From positions 1-64,000 of the forward strand of contig NZ_JAMBNS010000013.1 in assembly GCF_023715225.1 (NCBI RefSeq): a stretch of DNA of 64,000 nt, written 5' to 3'. The translations under genes were made by a program, and so were the position numbers. Each line of letters opens with the position of its first letter. Within the stretch, counting starts at the first letter, position 1. Of this stretch, positions 52,397 through 60,532 are shown piece after piece. A model generated the notes under the pieces. That model saw only the letters and a list, made by a program, of their open reading frames with translations, did no database searches and was not told where the DNA came from. The DNA comes from Robertmurraya korlensis (GTDB lineage: Bacteria; Bacillota; Bacilli; Bacillales; Cytobacillaceae).

Positions 52397-53003
52397 GATG
52401 ATTTCCCCCTTTGTTCGGAACACCTAATAATAAACCACGGAGTTTTCGATATCCAAAAGCTGGTCCTGGGTATTTTGTTTGAATCCACCCCATTGGAAAA
52501 TACTCGATTCGTTTATATTCAGGTCGATTGAATCGAGTTGAGCCATATCCAGTCCATTCCGAGTAATAGCCCAAAAACGTAAGCTGGGTTATCGTATTCT
52601 TCATACTTTGGGTCAAACCTGGATTATTGGTAAAAGGTTCTGGCAAACTTTCCAAAGGGACTTCTAGTCTTTCTAGCAAGTTGATAGCCCTTAGTCTCTC
52701 ACTACGTGACAGAGTAGAGAACACCCCTTCCCTAGGAAACGCTGACATACGGTAAGAATACCTTCCTTTTTCTAAGTACATTAGTTGGATAGCAGCCATG
52801 TCTAATAAACTAGCTGTCTGCTTTGAAAAAGGGATCGTTTCTCCTTGATTTATAGTAGATGGCAAAGTCTGATCCAAAACCGCTATAACATACCCATAAA
52901 TCACTTCATCCATTGGAGGAGCCTGAAGAATGGCGTCCACTGCAGCTTTGATGGTGATCACGGTATGAGAATCATGAATTTCACTGTTTAAAGGTTTGAT
53001 CAT
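52389..53003 (-). CDS. Gluconate 2-dehydrogenase subunit 3-like protein
   Basis: Protein of 204 aa from ATG 53003 (ggggggaaggac upstream). Its position directly before and overlapping a GMC oxidoreductase, its size, and segments such as AAVDAILQAPPMDEV, LDQTLPSTIN and FLGYYSEWTGYG fit the gluconate_2-dh3 family of small subunits. No Tat signal is visible on either subunit, unlike the periplasmic Gram-negative enzymes, so the complex is probably cytoplasmic. Confidence 0.68.
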   Translation of the reverse strand: MIKPLNSEIHDSHTVITIKAAVDAILQAPPMDEVIYGYVIAVLDQTLPSTINQGETIPFSKQTASLLDMAAIQLMYLEKGRYSYRMSAFPREGVFSTLSRSERLRAINLLERLEVPLESLPEPFTNNPGLTQSMKNTITQLTFLGYYSEWTGYGSTRFNRPEYKRIEYFPMGWIQTKYPGPAFGYRKLRGLLLGVPNKGGNHHV

Positions 53004-53085
53004 GTCCTTCCCCCCTACAACCAAAATCCCCATCCTCTAATTTTATTTGGAAATTTGAAAGGATAGACTACATAATTTGAGGAAG

Positions 53086-53115
53086 CAAAAAAACCTGCAC
53101 CTTCTAGGTACAGGT
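53086..53115 (-). terminator. Terminator of the yfcC-iadA operon
   Basis: ACCTGCACC-ttcta-GGTACAGGT stem, followed on the minus strand by ttttttt. Confidence 0.85.
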
Positions 53116-53129
53116 TTTACTTTTGGAAT

Positions 53130-54302
53130 TTACTCAAATGTCCCTTTTATTAAAGGAGAACCTTGTGCCACCATTATTTGACCCTTTGCAATGACTGATT
53201 GAATGGTTAATGTTTCTTTATCTAAAATGACAAGGTCTGCATCCTTCCCCTTTTGAATATTCCCTTTTTGAGATAGTTTGAGAACTTGGGCTGGATTTGA
53301 TGTGATCACTTGGAGTGCTTGCTCTAGAGGGACTTTTTCCTGTATTACCGCATCCCTTACTTCCCGGAATAAAGAATCTGTTTTCCCCACTTTTAGTCCT
53401 TTAAATTCACCCATTTCATCAAAATAAGGAAGACTTGCCTGCCCATCTGATGAAAAAGTAATACTGCTAATGGGGATGTCTTTTTCGAGCATTAATCTTA
53501 ATCCAGTCGAACACTTCACTTCCCCCTCTTCTAAAAATTGAGGAATGGTGCTAGTGGTAAAGTCAACATACCCGCCCTTCTTTGCATACGTAATACCCGC
53601 AGCAAATAACTCCTTATTACGATTAATATGAGTAGGGTGGAAATGTCTTGCAGGAATTTCAGTTTTCTCGATAATTTCTTCTAGCAATGACAGTTTTTCC
53701 ACTCCGTCGCCCACATGGATTTCTACAAGTCCAGCTTTCCCAGATAAAATCCCACCATTTCTAGCTGCTGTGGCAATTTTCACTATTTCTTCAAACGTAG
53801 GCTGAGAGGAACGATGATCAGAAATGGCAATTTCTCCAACACCAATAATTTTGTCAATTAAGATTAGATCGTCTTCAATTCTTGTGGTTAATGTCTTGAC
53901 TGGTACTTGATAAGAACCCGTATGGATATAACAGGTCACACCTTCTTCATCTAGTGCCCGTGCCTTTGCTAAAAGGCTTTCCATTCTCCGGGTTGTTCCA
54001 TCCGTTCCCAGTACACCCACTAGGGTTGTTACACCAGACATCGTTATATCGGTTAACATAATTTCGGGGGTTCTTGTTTTGAAACCACCTTCTCCTCCAC
54101 CACCAATAATATGAACATGAGAATCAATAAATCCAGGAACGATAAATTGACCAGATGCGTCAATCACTTCAATAGGAACAAAAGAAGTAGGAATGTTTAT
54201 GTGCTCTTCTATAAAAGCAATTTTATCGTCTGCAATGAGGATATCCCTTACACCGAGATAGTTTGGTGCATAAACCTCACCGTTTTTTATTAACTTTAAC
54301 AA
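53130..54302 (-). CDS. iadA: Isoaspartyl dipeptidase (beta-aspartyl-peptidase)
   Basis: Amidohydrolase-superfamily metalloenzyme of 390 aa, the usual IadA length. Zinc-site motif FIDSHVHIIGGGGEGG, GEIAISDHRSS, HFHPTHINR and TFSSDGQASLP, all of the IadA type. It frees aspartate from isoaspartyl dipeptides left by protein turnover. It follows a YfcC-type transporter gene by 33 bp, which suggests uptake and hydrolysis of such dipeptides or export of a product. Confidence 0.94.
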   Translation of the reverse strand: MLKLIKNGEVYAPNYLGVRDILIADDKIAFIEEHINIPTSFVPIEVIDASGQFIVPGFIDSHVHIIGGGGEGGFKTRTPEIMLTDITMSGVTTLVGVLGTDGTTRRMESLLAKARALDEEGVTCYIHTGSYQVPVKTLTTRIEDDLILIDKIIGVGEIAISDHRSSQPTFEEIVKIATAARNGGILSGKAGLVEIHVGDGVEKLSLLEEIIEKTEIPARHFHPTHINRNKELFAAGITYAKKGGYVDFTTSTIPQFLEEGEVKCSTGLRLMLEKDIPISSITFSSDGQASLPYFDEMGEFKGLKVGKTDSLFREVRDAVIQEKVPLEQALQVITSNPAQVLKLSQKGNIQKGKDADLVILDKETLTIQSVIAKGQIMVAQGSPLIKGTFE

Positions 54303-54335
54303 AGTTTTTCACTCCTAACTGTCAGTCCATACGAG

Positions 54336-55766
54336 CTAAAATGGCCCATAACCAATAAAATGGGCAATTACCACAGCTACTAAACCAATCAAGTATTGAA
54401 TAAATACTAATGGCAACACCCATTTAGCCCATTTTGTCCATGGAATACCTGCGATAGCTAGACCAGCCATTAATGTACCTGCTGTTGGAAAAATAATATT
54501 TCCAATTCCATCTGCAAATGAAAAAGATAACACGGCGGTTTGTCTAGTGATGTCTAATAAATCAGCAAGCGGTGTCATAATAGGCATAGTTAACATCGCA
54601 TGGCCACTTCCAGATGCTAAAACGAAATGAATGATAGCTTGAAAATTATACATCCCAATTACACTTAAATAAGCCGGTACATCTTTAATGGCTTCAGATA
54701 TTCCATACAACATGGGGTCAACAATAGAACCCTCATTTAAAACAACAAGCGTAGCACGAGATAACCCAATAACAAGTGCTCCTCCAATTAATGCCGCAGA
54801 ACCACTTGTAAAAGAGCTTACTAGCTTATCAACGGATAATCTCCCTATTAACCCAATAATAACCGTTAAAGCTACGAATAATGCAGCGATTTCTGTAATA
54901 TACCATTGGTATTTAATAACCCCAAATGCCAAAACCACATAGTTTAAAAGAAAGGCTGAAACAATTAATTTATGCTTCGCTGTAAACTTAACAGACGTAG
55001 ACACTAAATCCGATGCACTTTCCTTTGAGTAATTCCCATAGAACCCAATCTCAGGATTTTTCTTTACCTTCATTGCGTACCGATACACAAATATTACAGA
55101 AACAAGATAGACAATCACAAACAGAATTAGTCGATACCCCATTCCTGAAAACATAGGTAACTCTGCAATTCCTTGAGCAATTCCAACAGTAAATGGATTC
55201 ATAACAGCTGTTGTAAATCCTGCTGAAGCCCCTAATATCACCATTGCTGTACCAGTAATGGTATCAAAACCTAGTGCTAAAGCTAAGGGGATAAGTAGCG
55301 GAATATAAGCGAGTGTTTCCTCTGCCATGCCCATTAATGACCCACCTATAGCAAAGAATAACATCATGACCGGAATCAGTAGCTTTTCCCTTTTTGTCAG
55401 TTTATTGGCCATTGTTTGGATTAATACATCAACGGTTCCAGTTGCACTTAATACGCCAAAAAAACCTCCGATAATTAGAACAAAGAAAATAATATTAGCT
55501 GCTTCTACCATTCCAGTATGAATAGACTGAATCATATCAAACGGGCCCACAGGAGTTGCATCCTTCCACTGAAAGGTATCAGGGTCTACAACAGTACGTC
55601 CATCTACTTCTACGCGAGTATATTCACCCGCTGGGACGATATAGGTTAGAATCGTAGATACCAATAATATTCCTAATAATAAAGCAAAAACATTAATCTT
55701 TCTTTGTTTCTTAGTGCTTTGTTTCCCCGGTGAAACGATTACAGAATTCTTTAACTGTTGACTCAT
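54336..55766 (-). CDS. YfcC-family transporter
   Basis: Transporter of 476 aa with about 11-12 helices, in the YfcC/DcuC-related group. Typical segments are TYIVPAGEYTR near the N-terminus, GMAEETLAYIPLLIPLALALG, NPFTVGIAQGIAELP and a C-terminal FADGIGNIIFPTAGTLMAGLAIAGIPWTKW. Family members are linked to arginine/ornithine or peptide-like substrates. The promoter is a strong sigma-54 type, with the activator gene divergent. Confidence 0.88.
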   Translation of the reverse strand: MSQQLKNSVIVSPGKQSTKKQRKINVFALLLGILLVSTILTYIVPAGEYTRVEVDGRTVVDPDTFQWKDATPVGPFDMIQSIHTGMVEAANIIFFVLIIGGFFGVLSATGTVDVLIQTMANKLTKREKLLIPVMMLFFAIGGSLMGMAEETLAYIPLLIPLALALGFDTITGTAMVILGASAGFTTAVMNPFTVGIAQGIAELPMFSGMGYRLILFVIVYLVSVIFVYRYAMKVKKNPEIGFYGNYSKESASDLVSTSVKFTAKHKLIVSAFLLNYVVLAFGVIKYQWYITEIAALFVALTVIIGLIGRLSVDKLVSSFTSGSAALIGGALVIGLSRATLVVLNEGSIVDPMLYGISEAIKDVPAYLSVIGMYNFQAIIHFVLASGSGHAMLTMPIMTPLADLLDITRQTAVLSFSFADGIGNIIFPTAGTLMAGLAIAGIPWTKWAKWVLPLVFIQYLIGLVAVVIAHFIGYGPF

Positions 55767-55845
55767 CCATTTATCCCCCTTTTTAATTTAAACACTTACC
55801 ATTCAATTCTAAAAATTTCAGAATTAGTCTGGTCATATACTTTAA

Positions 55846-55861
55846 TGCAAGTAATGTGCCA
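55846..55861 (-). promoter_or_regulatory. Sigma-54 (-24/-12) promoter of yfcC-iadA
   Basis: On the minus strand TGGCAC-attac-TTGCA, a near-perfect match to the SigL consensus TGGCAC-N5-TTGCW with GG and GC ten bases apart. It lies 80 bp upstream of the yfcC-like start. Confidence 0.9.
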
Positions 55862-55927
55862 GAAATGAAAGCCCTTTCTTACTGCCGTTTTATTATTTTA
55901 ATCCTTTATTATTTGGTTGTTTTTGAC

Positions 55928-55958
55928 CTTAATTGGGTTTACTATTAAACCAATTAAG
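55928..55958. promoter_or_regulatory. Inverted repeat, likely activator site (UAS) for the sigma-54 promoter
   Basis: CTTAATTGG and CCAATTAAG form a 9-bp inverted repeat with further TTTA/TAAA pairing inside. It stands about 67 bp upstream of the -24 element, the usual distance for an enhancer, and just before the activator gene's ribosome binding site, so autoregulation is likely too. Confidence 0.7.
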
Positions 55959-55976
55959 TGTATAAGGAGTGTTTTT

Positions 55977-58007
55977 ATGAGAAAACCTTGTATTACTTTA
56001 ATCGCAGGAGGTGCAACAACAAAAAAAGTGTTGCAAGGCCAACTTCAACAATTACTTGGTGATTATATTGATGTAAAAAGCTATGCAATGGATGAAGAAA
56101 TCCCCTCTCTTTTAAGGGAGCCGTTACTTCTCTTTTCATCAGAAGTAGTGAAACAGGAAGCTTTTGAGAAGTTAGAAATACAATGTGAGCATTTCTTTGT
56201 TGGAAAACGTATGATTCACCATGAATATATTGACCAGCTGTTGAAGATCCCTGAAAATAAAAAAGTTCTTTTAGTCAACGATAATTTTTCAGAAACCACA
56301 GAATTTATTGAGTCTTTATATCAGCTTGGTATCAACCATATTCAATTTGTCCCTTTTCAAATAGGACAATTGTATTATGAAGATATTGACACAGCAGTCA
56401 CACCTGGAGAACCTCATCTTTGCCCACCCTTTATTCCAAATCTTATTGATGTTCACGTTCGACTTTTTGATATGACTACCATTCTAAAACTTGTAGATTA
56501 CTGTCACCTACATACTGATATTTCGTCTCGGATATCAGAAAGATACATCCGTAATATCGTAGAATTACATAAGAAATTATTAAGTGCTGATCAAAAAACA
56601 AAACTGTTGAACGATCATTTACAAAAGGTCGTTGATTCCGTTGATGACGGTGTATTGGCGGTTAATTCACAGCAAGAGCTTACCGTTTTTAACCACCATT
56701 TAGAAGCATTATTTCAACTTTCTTCACAAAATATCTTGCATAAACCAATAGGAAGCCTTCTTCCCTCTGAGATTGTTGATTTTATCCTACAAGGGACTGA
56801 GAGTAGTAAATTTTTCACCATCAAAGGGGTAGAAATGGTGATTTTCCGCTCTCAAATGAGTATAGAAAATACCATTGTTGCTACCTTTAAAAGTGTAAAT
56901 CAAGCATTTGAGATTGAAAAAACAGCTCAACGACAGTTAAAAAAGAAGGGTTTATATGCAAAATATGATTTACAAGACATTATTGGAAATGATAATCAAA
57001 TTTTACAGTGTAAAGCCATAGCTAGAAAACTAGCTAAGTCAGAACACCCCGTTTTTATACAAGGAGAAACTGGAACTGGAAAAGAGCTATTTGCCAATGC
57101 GATACATCTCCAATCACCGAGAAAATACGGACCATTTTTGGCTGTTAATTGTAGTGCATTAACCGAGAGCTTGTTAGAAAGTGAATTATTTGGATATGAA
57201 GATGGCGCTTTTACAGGGGCAAAAAAAGGAGGAAAAAAGGGATTATTTGAGTTAGCGGATAATGGAACCCTCTTTTTAGACGAGATTGGAGATATTAGCC
57301 TTACCGTTCAAGCCCATTTATTAAGGGTTCTACAAGAAAATGAGATTCGTAGAATAGGCGGAGATACAATTATTCCCATTAATGTTCGAATCATTGCTGC
57401 TACTAATAAGAATTTACACGATAAAATACAAGCAGGTACGTTTCGTTCTGATTTATATTATCGTCTTCATGTTCTAACCTTTTCAATCCCTCCTTTAAGA
57501 GAGAGAAAAACGGATATCCCCTTACTTGTTGATTCTTTTATCAAAAAACATCGGTTAAATATAAAAATCGAGAATCAGGTAATGAATCTCCTTTTACAGC
57601 ATGATTGGCCGGGGAATATCCGTGAATTAAAGAGTGTGGTTGATTATATGCTTACGGTATGTGAAAATCATCTCATAACAGCAGATGACATTCCCATCAA
57701 TGGTCTAACCCCTTCTATAACACCAGATCGTTCAAGCTTGAATCTAGTTGAAAGTAATCTAGAACAGGACGAGTATTTGTTTATTTTAAATGCAATCAAA
57801 GTATGCAATGATTCTGGAAAAGCAGCTAGTAGAGAATGGATTTCTACATTTAGTAAAGAATCTAAATATTACCTATCTCCTCAACAAGTTAGAAAACGAC
57901 TTGATTTCTTAGAATCTCAAGACTTAATCATTAAAGGGAGAGGGAGAGCTGGTACAAAAATAACCTCAAAAGGTGTAAATCTCCTCTCTTCTTACATTAG
58001 TCAATAG
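55977..58007 (+). CDS. Sigma-54-dependent transcriptional activator
   Basis: Activator of 676 aa from ATG 55977 (aaggag upstream). Residues 1-180 form a PrpR_N-like sensory domain, 213-310 a PAS domain (SVDDGVLAVN), then the AAA+ core with Walker A GETGTGKE (363-370), the sigma-54 contact loop GAFTGA (410-415) and Walker B LFLDEIGD. In place of the usual Fis-type HTH, the C-terminus (about 600-676) reads like a winged helix (LSPQQVRKRLDFLESQDLIIKG). It should bind the inverted repeat at 55928-55958 and drive the divergent yfcC-iadA operon. Confidence 0.92.
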   Translation: MRKPCITLIAGGATTKKVLQGQLQQLLGDYIDVKSYAMDEEIPSLLREPLLLFSSEVVKQEAFEKLEIQCEHFFVGKRMIHHEYIDQLLKIPENKKVLLVNDNFSETTEFIESLYQLGINHIQFVPFQIGQLYYEDIDTAVTPGEPHLCPPFIPNLIDVHVRLFDMTTILKLVDYCHLHTDISSRISERYIRNIVELHKKLLSADQKTKLLNDHLQKVVDSVDDGVLAVNSQQELTVFNHHLEALFQLSSQNILHKPIGSLLPSEIVDFILQGTESSKFFTIKGVEMVIFRSQMSIENTIVATFKSVNQAFEIEKTAQRQLKKKGLYAKYDLQDIIGNDNQILQCKAIARKLAKSEHPVFIQGETGTGKELFANAIHLQSPRKYGPFLAVNCSALTESLLESELFGYEDGAFTGAKKGGKKGLFELADNGTLFLDEIGDISLTVQAHLLRVLQENEIRRIGGDTIIPINVRIIAATNKNLHDKIQAGTFRSDLYYRLHVLTFSIPPLRERKTDIPLLVDSFIKKHRLNIKIENQVMNLLLQHDWPGNIRELKSVVDYMLTVCENHLITADDIPINGLTPSITPDRSSLNLVESNLEQDEYLFILNAIKVCNDSGKAASREWISTFSKESKYYLSPQQVRKRLDFLESQDLIIKGRGRAGTKITSKGVNLLSSYISQ

Positions 58008-58076
58008 TAATAACAATTCTTCTGTAGGTATGGTAAAATTCTTGGTAACTAAACAATACAAAGTAGGTGTTTTAGC

Positions 58077-58703
58077 TTGTCCTCCGAAAAAGAAGTAAAG
58101 CTTTATTTTGTACGTCATGGTGAGACTCAATATAATATAGAAAAACGTATGCAAGGGTTCTGTGATTCCCCGCTTACTGAGCGTGGAATTGCTCAGGCTA
58201 AGTCTGTAGGAATGGGCCTTGAGGATATTGAATTTACTGCGGTATACACGAGTGAAAGCCAACGAGTCATTGATACAGCTAAGTATGCAGTTGGTCATCG
58301 GAATCTCCCAACGATGACAGACGCACGCCTGAAAGAAATGAATTTTGGTGTATTAGAGTCACTTGTAGAATCAGAAATCACCGAGCGATATGGAAATATA
58401 CTTGAGCAATTATTTACCCTTAACGACCTAAATATGGCTGCACCAGAAGGAGAAAGCTACTCTCAGCTTTATACACGTACAACCTCGATCGTTAAAGAAA
58501 TCATCGATAAGCACAAAAATGAAGGCGGAAATATACTCGTTTTCTCACACGGCGTAACGATCGGTAACTACTTAATGCAATTAACAAAAATGAGCGACTA
58601 TCCGCACCATGATAATTGCAGTGTTTCCGTCATTAAGTATGCTAACGGTGAATTTAGTGTAGAAGCGATTGCTGACAAGTCCTTTAGGGACCGATATCAA
58701 TAA
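58077..58703 (+). CDS. Histidine phosphatase family protein
   Basis: Protein of 208 aa of the phosphoglycerate-mutase-like superfamily. Catalytic His in YFVRHGETQYN, second His in VFSHGVTIGNY, Arg in VYTSESQRVIDTA. TTG start at 58077 with a modest aggtg site; the next in-frame start is far inside the domain. Possible roles are phosphatase on sugar or nucleotide phosphates; the substrate is not readable. Confidence 0.88.
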   Translation: MSSEKEVKLYFVRHGETQYNIEKRMQGFCDSPLTERGIAQAKSVGMGLEDIEFTAVYTSESQRVIDTAKYAVGHRNLPTMTDARLKEMNFGVLESLVESEITERYGNILEQLFTLNDLNMAAPEGESYSQLYTRTTSIVKEIIDKHKNEGGNILVFSHGVTIGNYLMQLTKMSDYPHHDNCSVSVIKYANGEFSVEAIADKSFRDRYQ

Positions 58704-58709
58704 TATAAA

Positions 58710-58739
58710 AACACCTCTATACGAATGTATAGAGGTGTT
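58710..58739. terminator. Bidirectional terminator, histidine phosphatase / XRE gene
   Basis: AACACCTCTATAC-gaat-GTATAGAGGTGTT, a perfect 13-bp stem between convergent genes. Confidence 0.8.
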
Positions 58740-58744
58740 AGCTT

Positions 58745-59086
58745 TCAATTAAAAAGCTTTGCGAAAATACCTTTTAAAGAATTTCCTTTTTTAAAATATA
58801 TCTCATCTCTTACTTTTTCATTAATAGCTTGCCATAACATGATTTCAACATCGGATAATTGCTGCTTTTGTTCTTCTTCTTTAATAAATTCAACAAAGTA
58901 ATCCAATGGGACACTATAAAACCTTGAAATATCTGCCATGATCTCAAATGATACAGATTTTCTATGACCCTTTTCAAGCATGCTTAAATATTGAATCGTA
59001 ATTCCTGTTCCGCTAGCGACATCTTCAAGTCGCAATTTCTTTTCTAATCTTAATCGCCTTAATTCTTGACCTAACGGGGTTGTCAT
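58745..59086 (-). CDS. XRE-family transcriptional regulator
   Basis: Protein of 113 aa. Residues about 6-62 form a Cro/CI-type HTH (LRRLRLEKKLRLEDVASGTGITIQ, split by the turn, then YLSMLEKGHR), with a helical C-terminal tail. It begins 14 bp after a membrane-bound HExxH protein, so the two form an operon. In ImmR/ImmA-type pairs a short XRE repressor is inactivated by an adjacent metalloprotease; this pair may be a membrane-anchored version. Confidence 0.88.
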   Translation of the reverse strand: MTTPLGQELRRLRLEKKLRLEDVASGTGITIQYLSMLEKGHRKSVSFEIMADISRFYSVPLDYFVEFIKEEEQKQQLSDVEIMLWQAINEKVRDEIYFKKGNSLKGIFAKLFN

Positions 59087-59100
59087 CCTTTTCTCCCTTT

Positions 59101-60042
59101 CTATTCTATTTCAGGGCTATTCTTTATTGTCATTATATAATACCAGCTGATGATAGCCTCTAATACAGTAGTGATTACTTCTTCTATACCTCTGGGGATT
59201 CTCATCCTTTTATTTACTCGATAATGTATCATTTCATGGACAATGGTCTGTAATTGCTCTGGGTAGTCTAGCTTACAATCTATGGCTATAATATTTTTCT
59301 CAGGATAGTAGATTCCTTTAAGATGTCTCAAATCCGTAATAATAATTTGAAGATTATACTTTTTTGTAATTTGACTAGTCAATTTACTTATATACGATTC
59401 ATTAACATCTTTAAATTTTCTATGCACATAACCAACAAAAGAATAATAAGAGAGAAATAAAATTAGTACTAAATTCACTTCCACTTGATCAAAGAATGAA
59501 AGAATTGGAAAAATAATTAACACTTCGAAAATAATAGGTGCAAAGTTTTCAATAAATAATTTACTAGATATGAAACCTGTTTCCAAGAATAGATAAATAT
59601 ACTTTAATAAAAGGCTCATACCTAACATCAATAATAATGTTACATACTTTGCAGCGTATGATTTGTCTGAAATCTCATTATAAAATTCATTACATAGGAT
59701 AATGATCATAATATGAATAGATAAAAGTGAAACCACAGACTGTAAACTACCTTTTCTTTGGACTACTATCGCTAAGATACCATCCACCAAAAGATAGAAA
59801 AATCCATACACAATTGAATATTCATCAAATATGATTAACGATAGTATGACATTAAAAAAAGAATATCCAAACCCAGCGAATGTTTTTTGATTCACCCTAT
59901 CAAAGATAACCATAATACAAAGAAAGGCAAAAATTGACCAATCAAATCCATTTGGAATTTTAATAAACTTAATAGTCGTAAAAATTGCTGGGAGTAAAAA
60001 GACGATAAAAACAAAATTCCCCCTAATTTTTTGCATGTTCAT
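59101..60042 (-). CDS. Polytopic membrane protein with C-terminal ImmA/IrrE-like metalloprotease domain
   Basis: Protein of 313 aa. Residues 8-205 contain six or seven membrane helices. The cytoplasmic C-terminus (about 215-313) includes LKGIYYPEKNIIAIDCKLDYPE then HEMIH at 269-273, and IEEVITTVLEAI supplying Glu287/288 as a possible third zinc ligand. The gfYyp...iIxI...HExxH order matches ImmA/IrrE (DUF955) peptidases. It heads an operon with an XRE regulator. Start is uncertain: ATG at 60036 has better spacing from agggg. Function inferred: a membrane sensor that cleaves or releases the XRE protein. Confidence 0.72.
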   Translation of the reverse strand: MNMQKIRGNFVFIVFLLPAIFTTIKFIKIPNGFDWSIFAFLCIMVIFDRVNQKTFAGFGYSFFNVILSLIIFDEYSIVYGFFYLLVDGILAIVVQRKGSLQSVVSLLSIHIMIIILCNEFYNEISDKSYAAKYVTLLLMLGMSLLLKYIYLFLETGFISSKLFIENFAPIIFEVLIIFPILSFFDQVEVNLVLILFLSYYSFVGYVHRKFKDVNESYISKLTSQITKKYNLQIIITDLRHLKGIYYPEKNIIAIDCKLDYPEQLQTIVHEMIHYRVNKRMRIPRGIEEVITTVLEAIISWYYIMTIKNSPEIE

Positions 60043-60340
60043 TAGCCCCTAGCAAGTTATTTCTAATTACCTATTCCTTTAATTAGACTATAAATAGAAA
60101 GTCCGTATTTTACAACCTGAATTTCGACAGCTCATCTTCACAATAGTTAAACCAAAATCAGCTCTTCTCTGCTCTATTATGAAAAATACCTGTCGAAAAT
60201 CACAGGAAATATGTCGAATAAAATTAGTACCTTTTAACTATAGTTTAATTTATAATAGTTCTATAGTAATGATGTTTTGGAATTAGTGGCCACTAAAGGG
60301 AAAAACATCAAAACAATATAGGACAATTACTTGTCTTATA
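60043..60340. other. Divergent region and 5' leader upstream of the tandem riboswitch
   Basis: No gene. A likely promoter for the riboswitch transcript is TTTAAC/TAATTT-like sequence near 60233-60260 (tatagtttaatttataatag), with TATAAT at about 60251-60256. An inverted repeat ttggaattagtggccac is weakly visible near 60276. Confidence 0.4.
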
Positions 60341-60418
60341 TAGGGGAAAAGCAAAGAAGTATAGTCTATATCTGGACACTTAGGACTATATGGAGCTAGT
60401 AGTGTAACCGAACCTCTA
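60341..60418 (+). promoter_or_regulatory. c-di-GMP-II riboswitch aptamer 1 of a tandem pair
   Basis: P1 UAGGGG (60341-60346) pairs with CCUCUA (60413-60418). The stem AUAGUC/GACUAU (60361-60366, 60384-60389) closes a loop with UGGACACUUAG. After GGAGC comes AGUGUAACCGA, and AGUGU (60401-60405) pairs with loop ACACU (60376-60380) as a pseudoknot. The plan is the same as in the pilA leader, with compensatory changes in the pseudoknot (ACACU/AGUGU instead of GCACC/GGUGC) and in both stems. Confidence 0.88.
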
Positions 60419-60420
60419 CA

Positions 60421-60495
60421 TAGGGGTGCTATGAAGCATAATCTTTATATGGACACTTGGGTTATGTGGAGCAACTAGTGTAACCGACCCTCTTA
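60421..60495 (+). promoter_or_regulatory. c-di-GMP-II riboswitch aptamer 2 of a tandem pair
   Basis: P1 UAGGGG (60421-60426) pairs with CCUCUUA (60489-60495). The stem CAUAAUC/GGUUAUG (60437-60443, 60460-60466) closes a loop with AUGGACACUUG. GGAGC is followed by AGUGUAACCGACC, and AGUGU (60477-60481) pairs with ACACU (60453-60457). The P1 3' strand CCUCUUA is also the 5' arm of the hairpin that covers the Shine-Dalgarno sequence of the next gene, so the ligand-bound form should free translation. Confidence 0.88.
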
Positions 60496-60523
60496 TTTAA
60501 AAAAATACTTTATTTAAGAGGAG
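60489..60523 (+). promoter_or_regulatory. Shine-Dalgarno-sequestering hairpin
   Basis: CCUCUUA (60489-60495) pairs with UAAGAGG (60515-60521), with a further UAAA/UUUA helix inside. The 3' arm contains the ribosome binding site aagaggag of the gene starting at 60533. No T-run follows, so control is at translation rather than termination. Confidence 0.8.
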
Positions 60524-60532
60524 AAATGAGAA

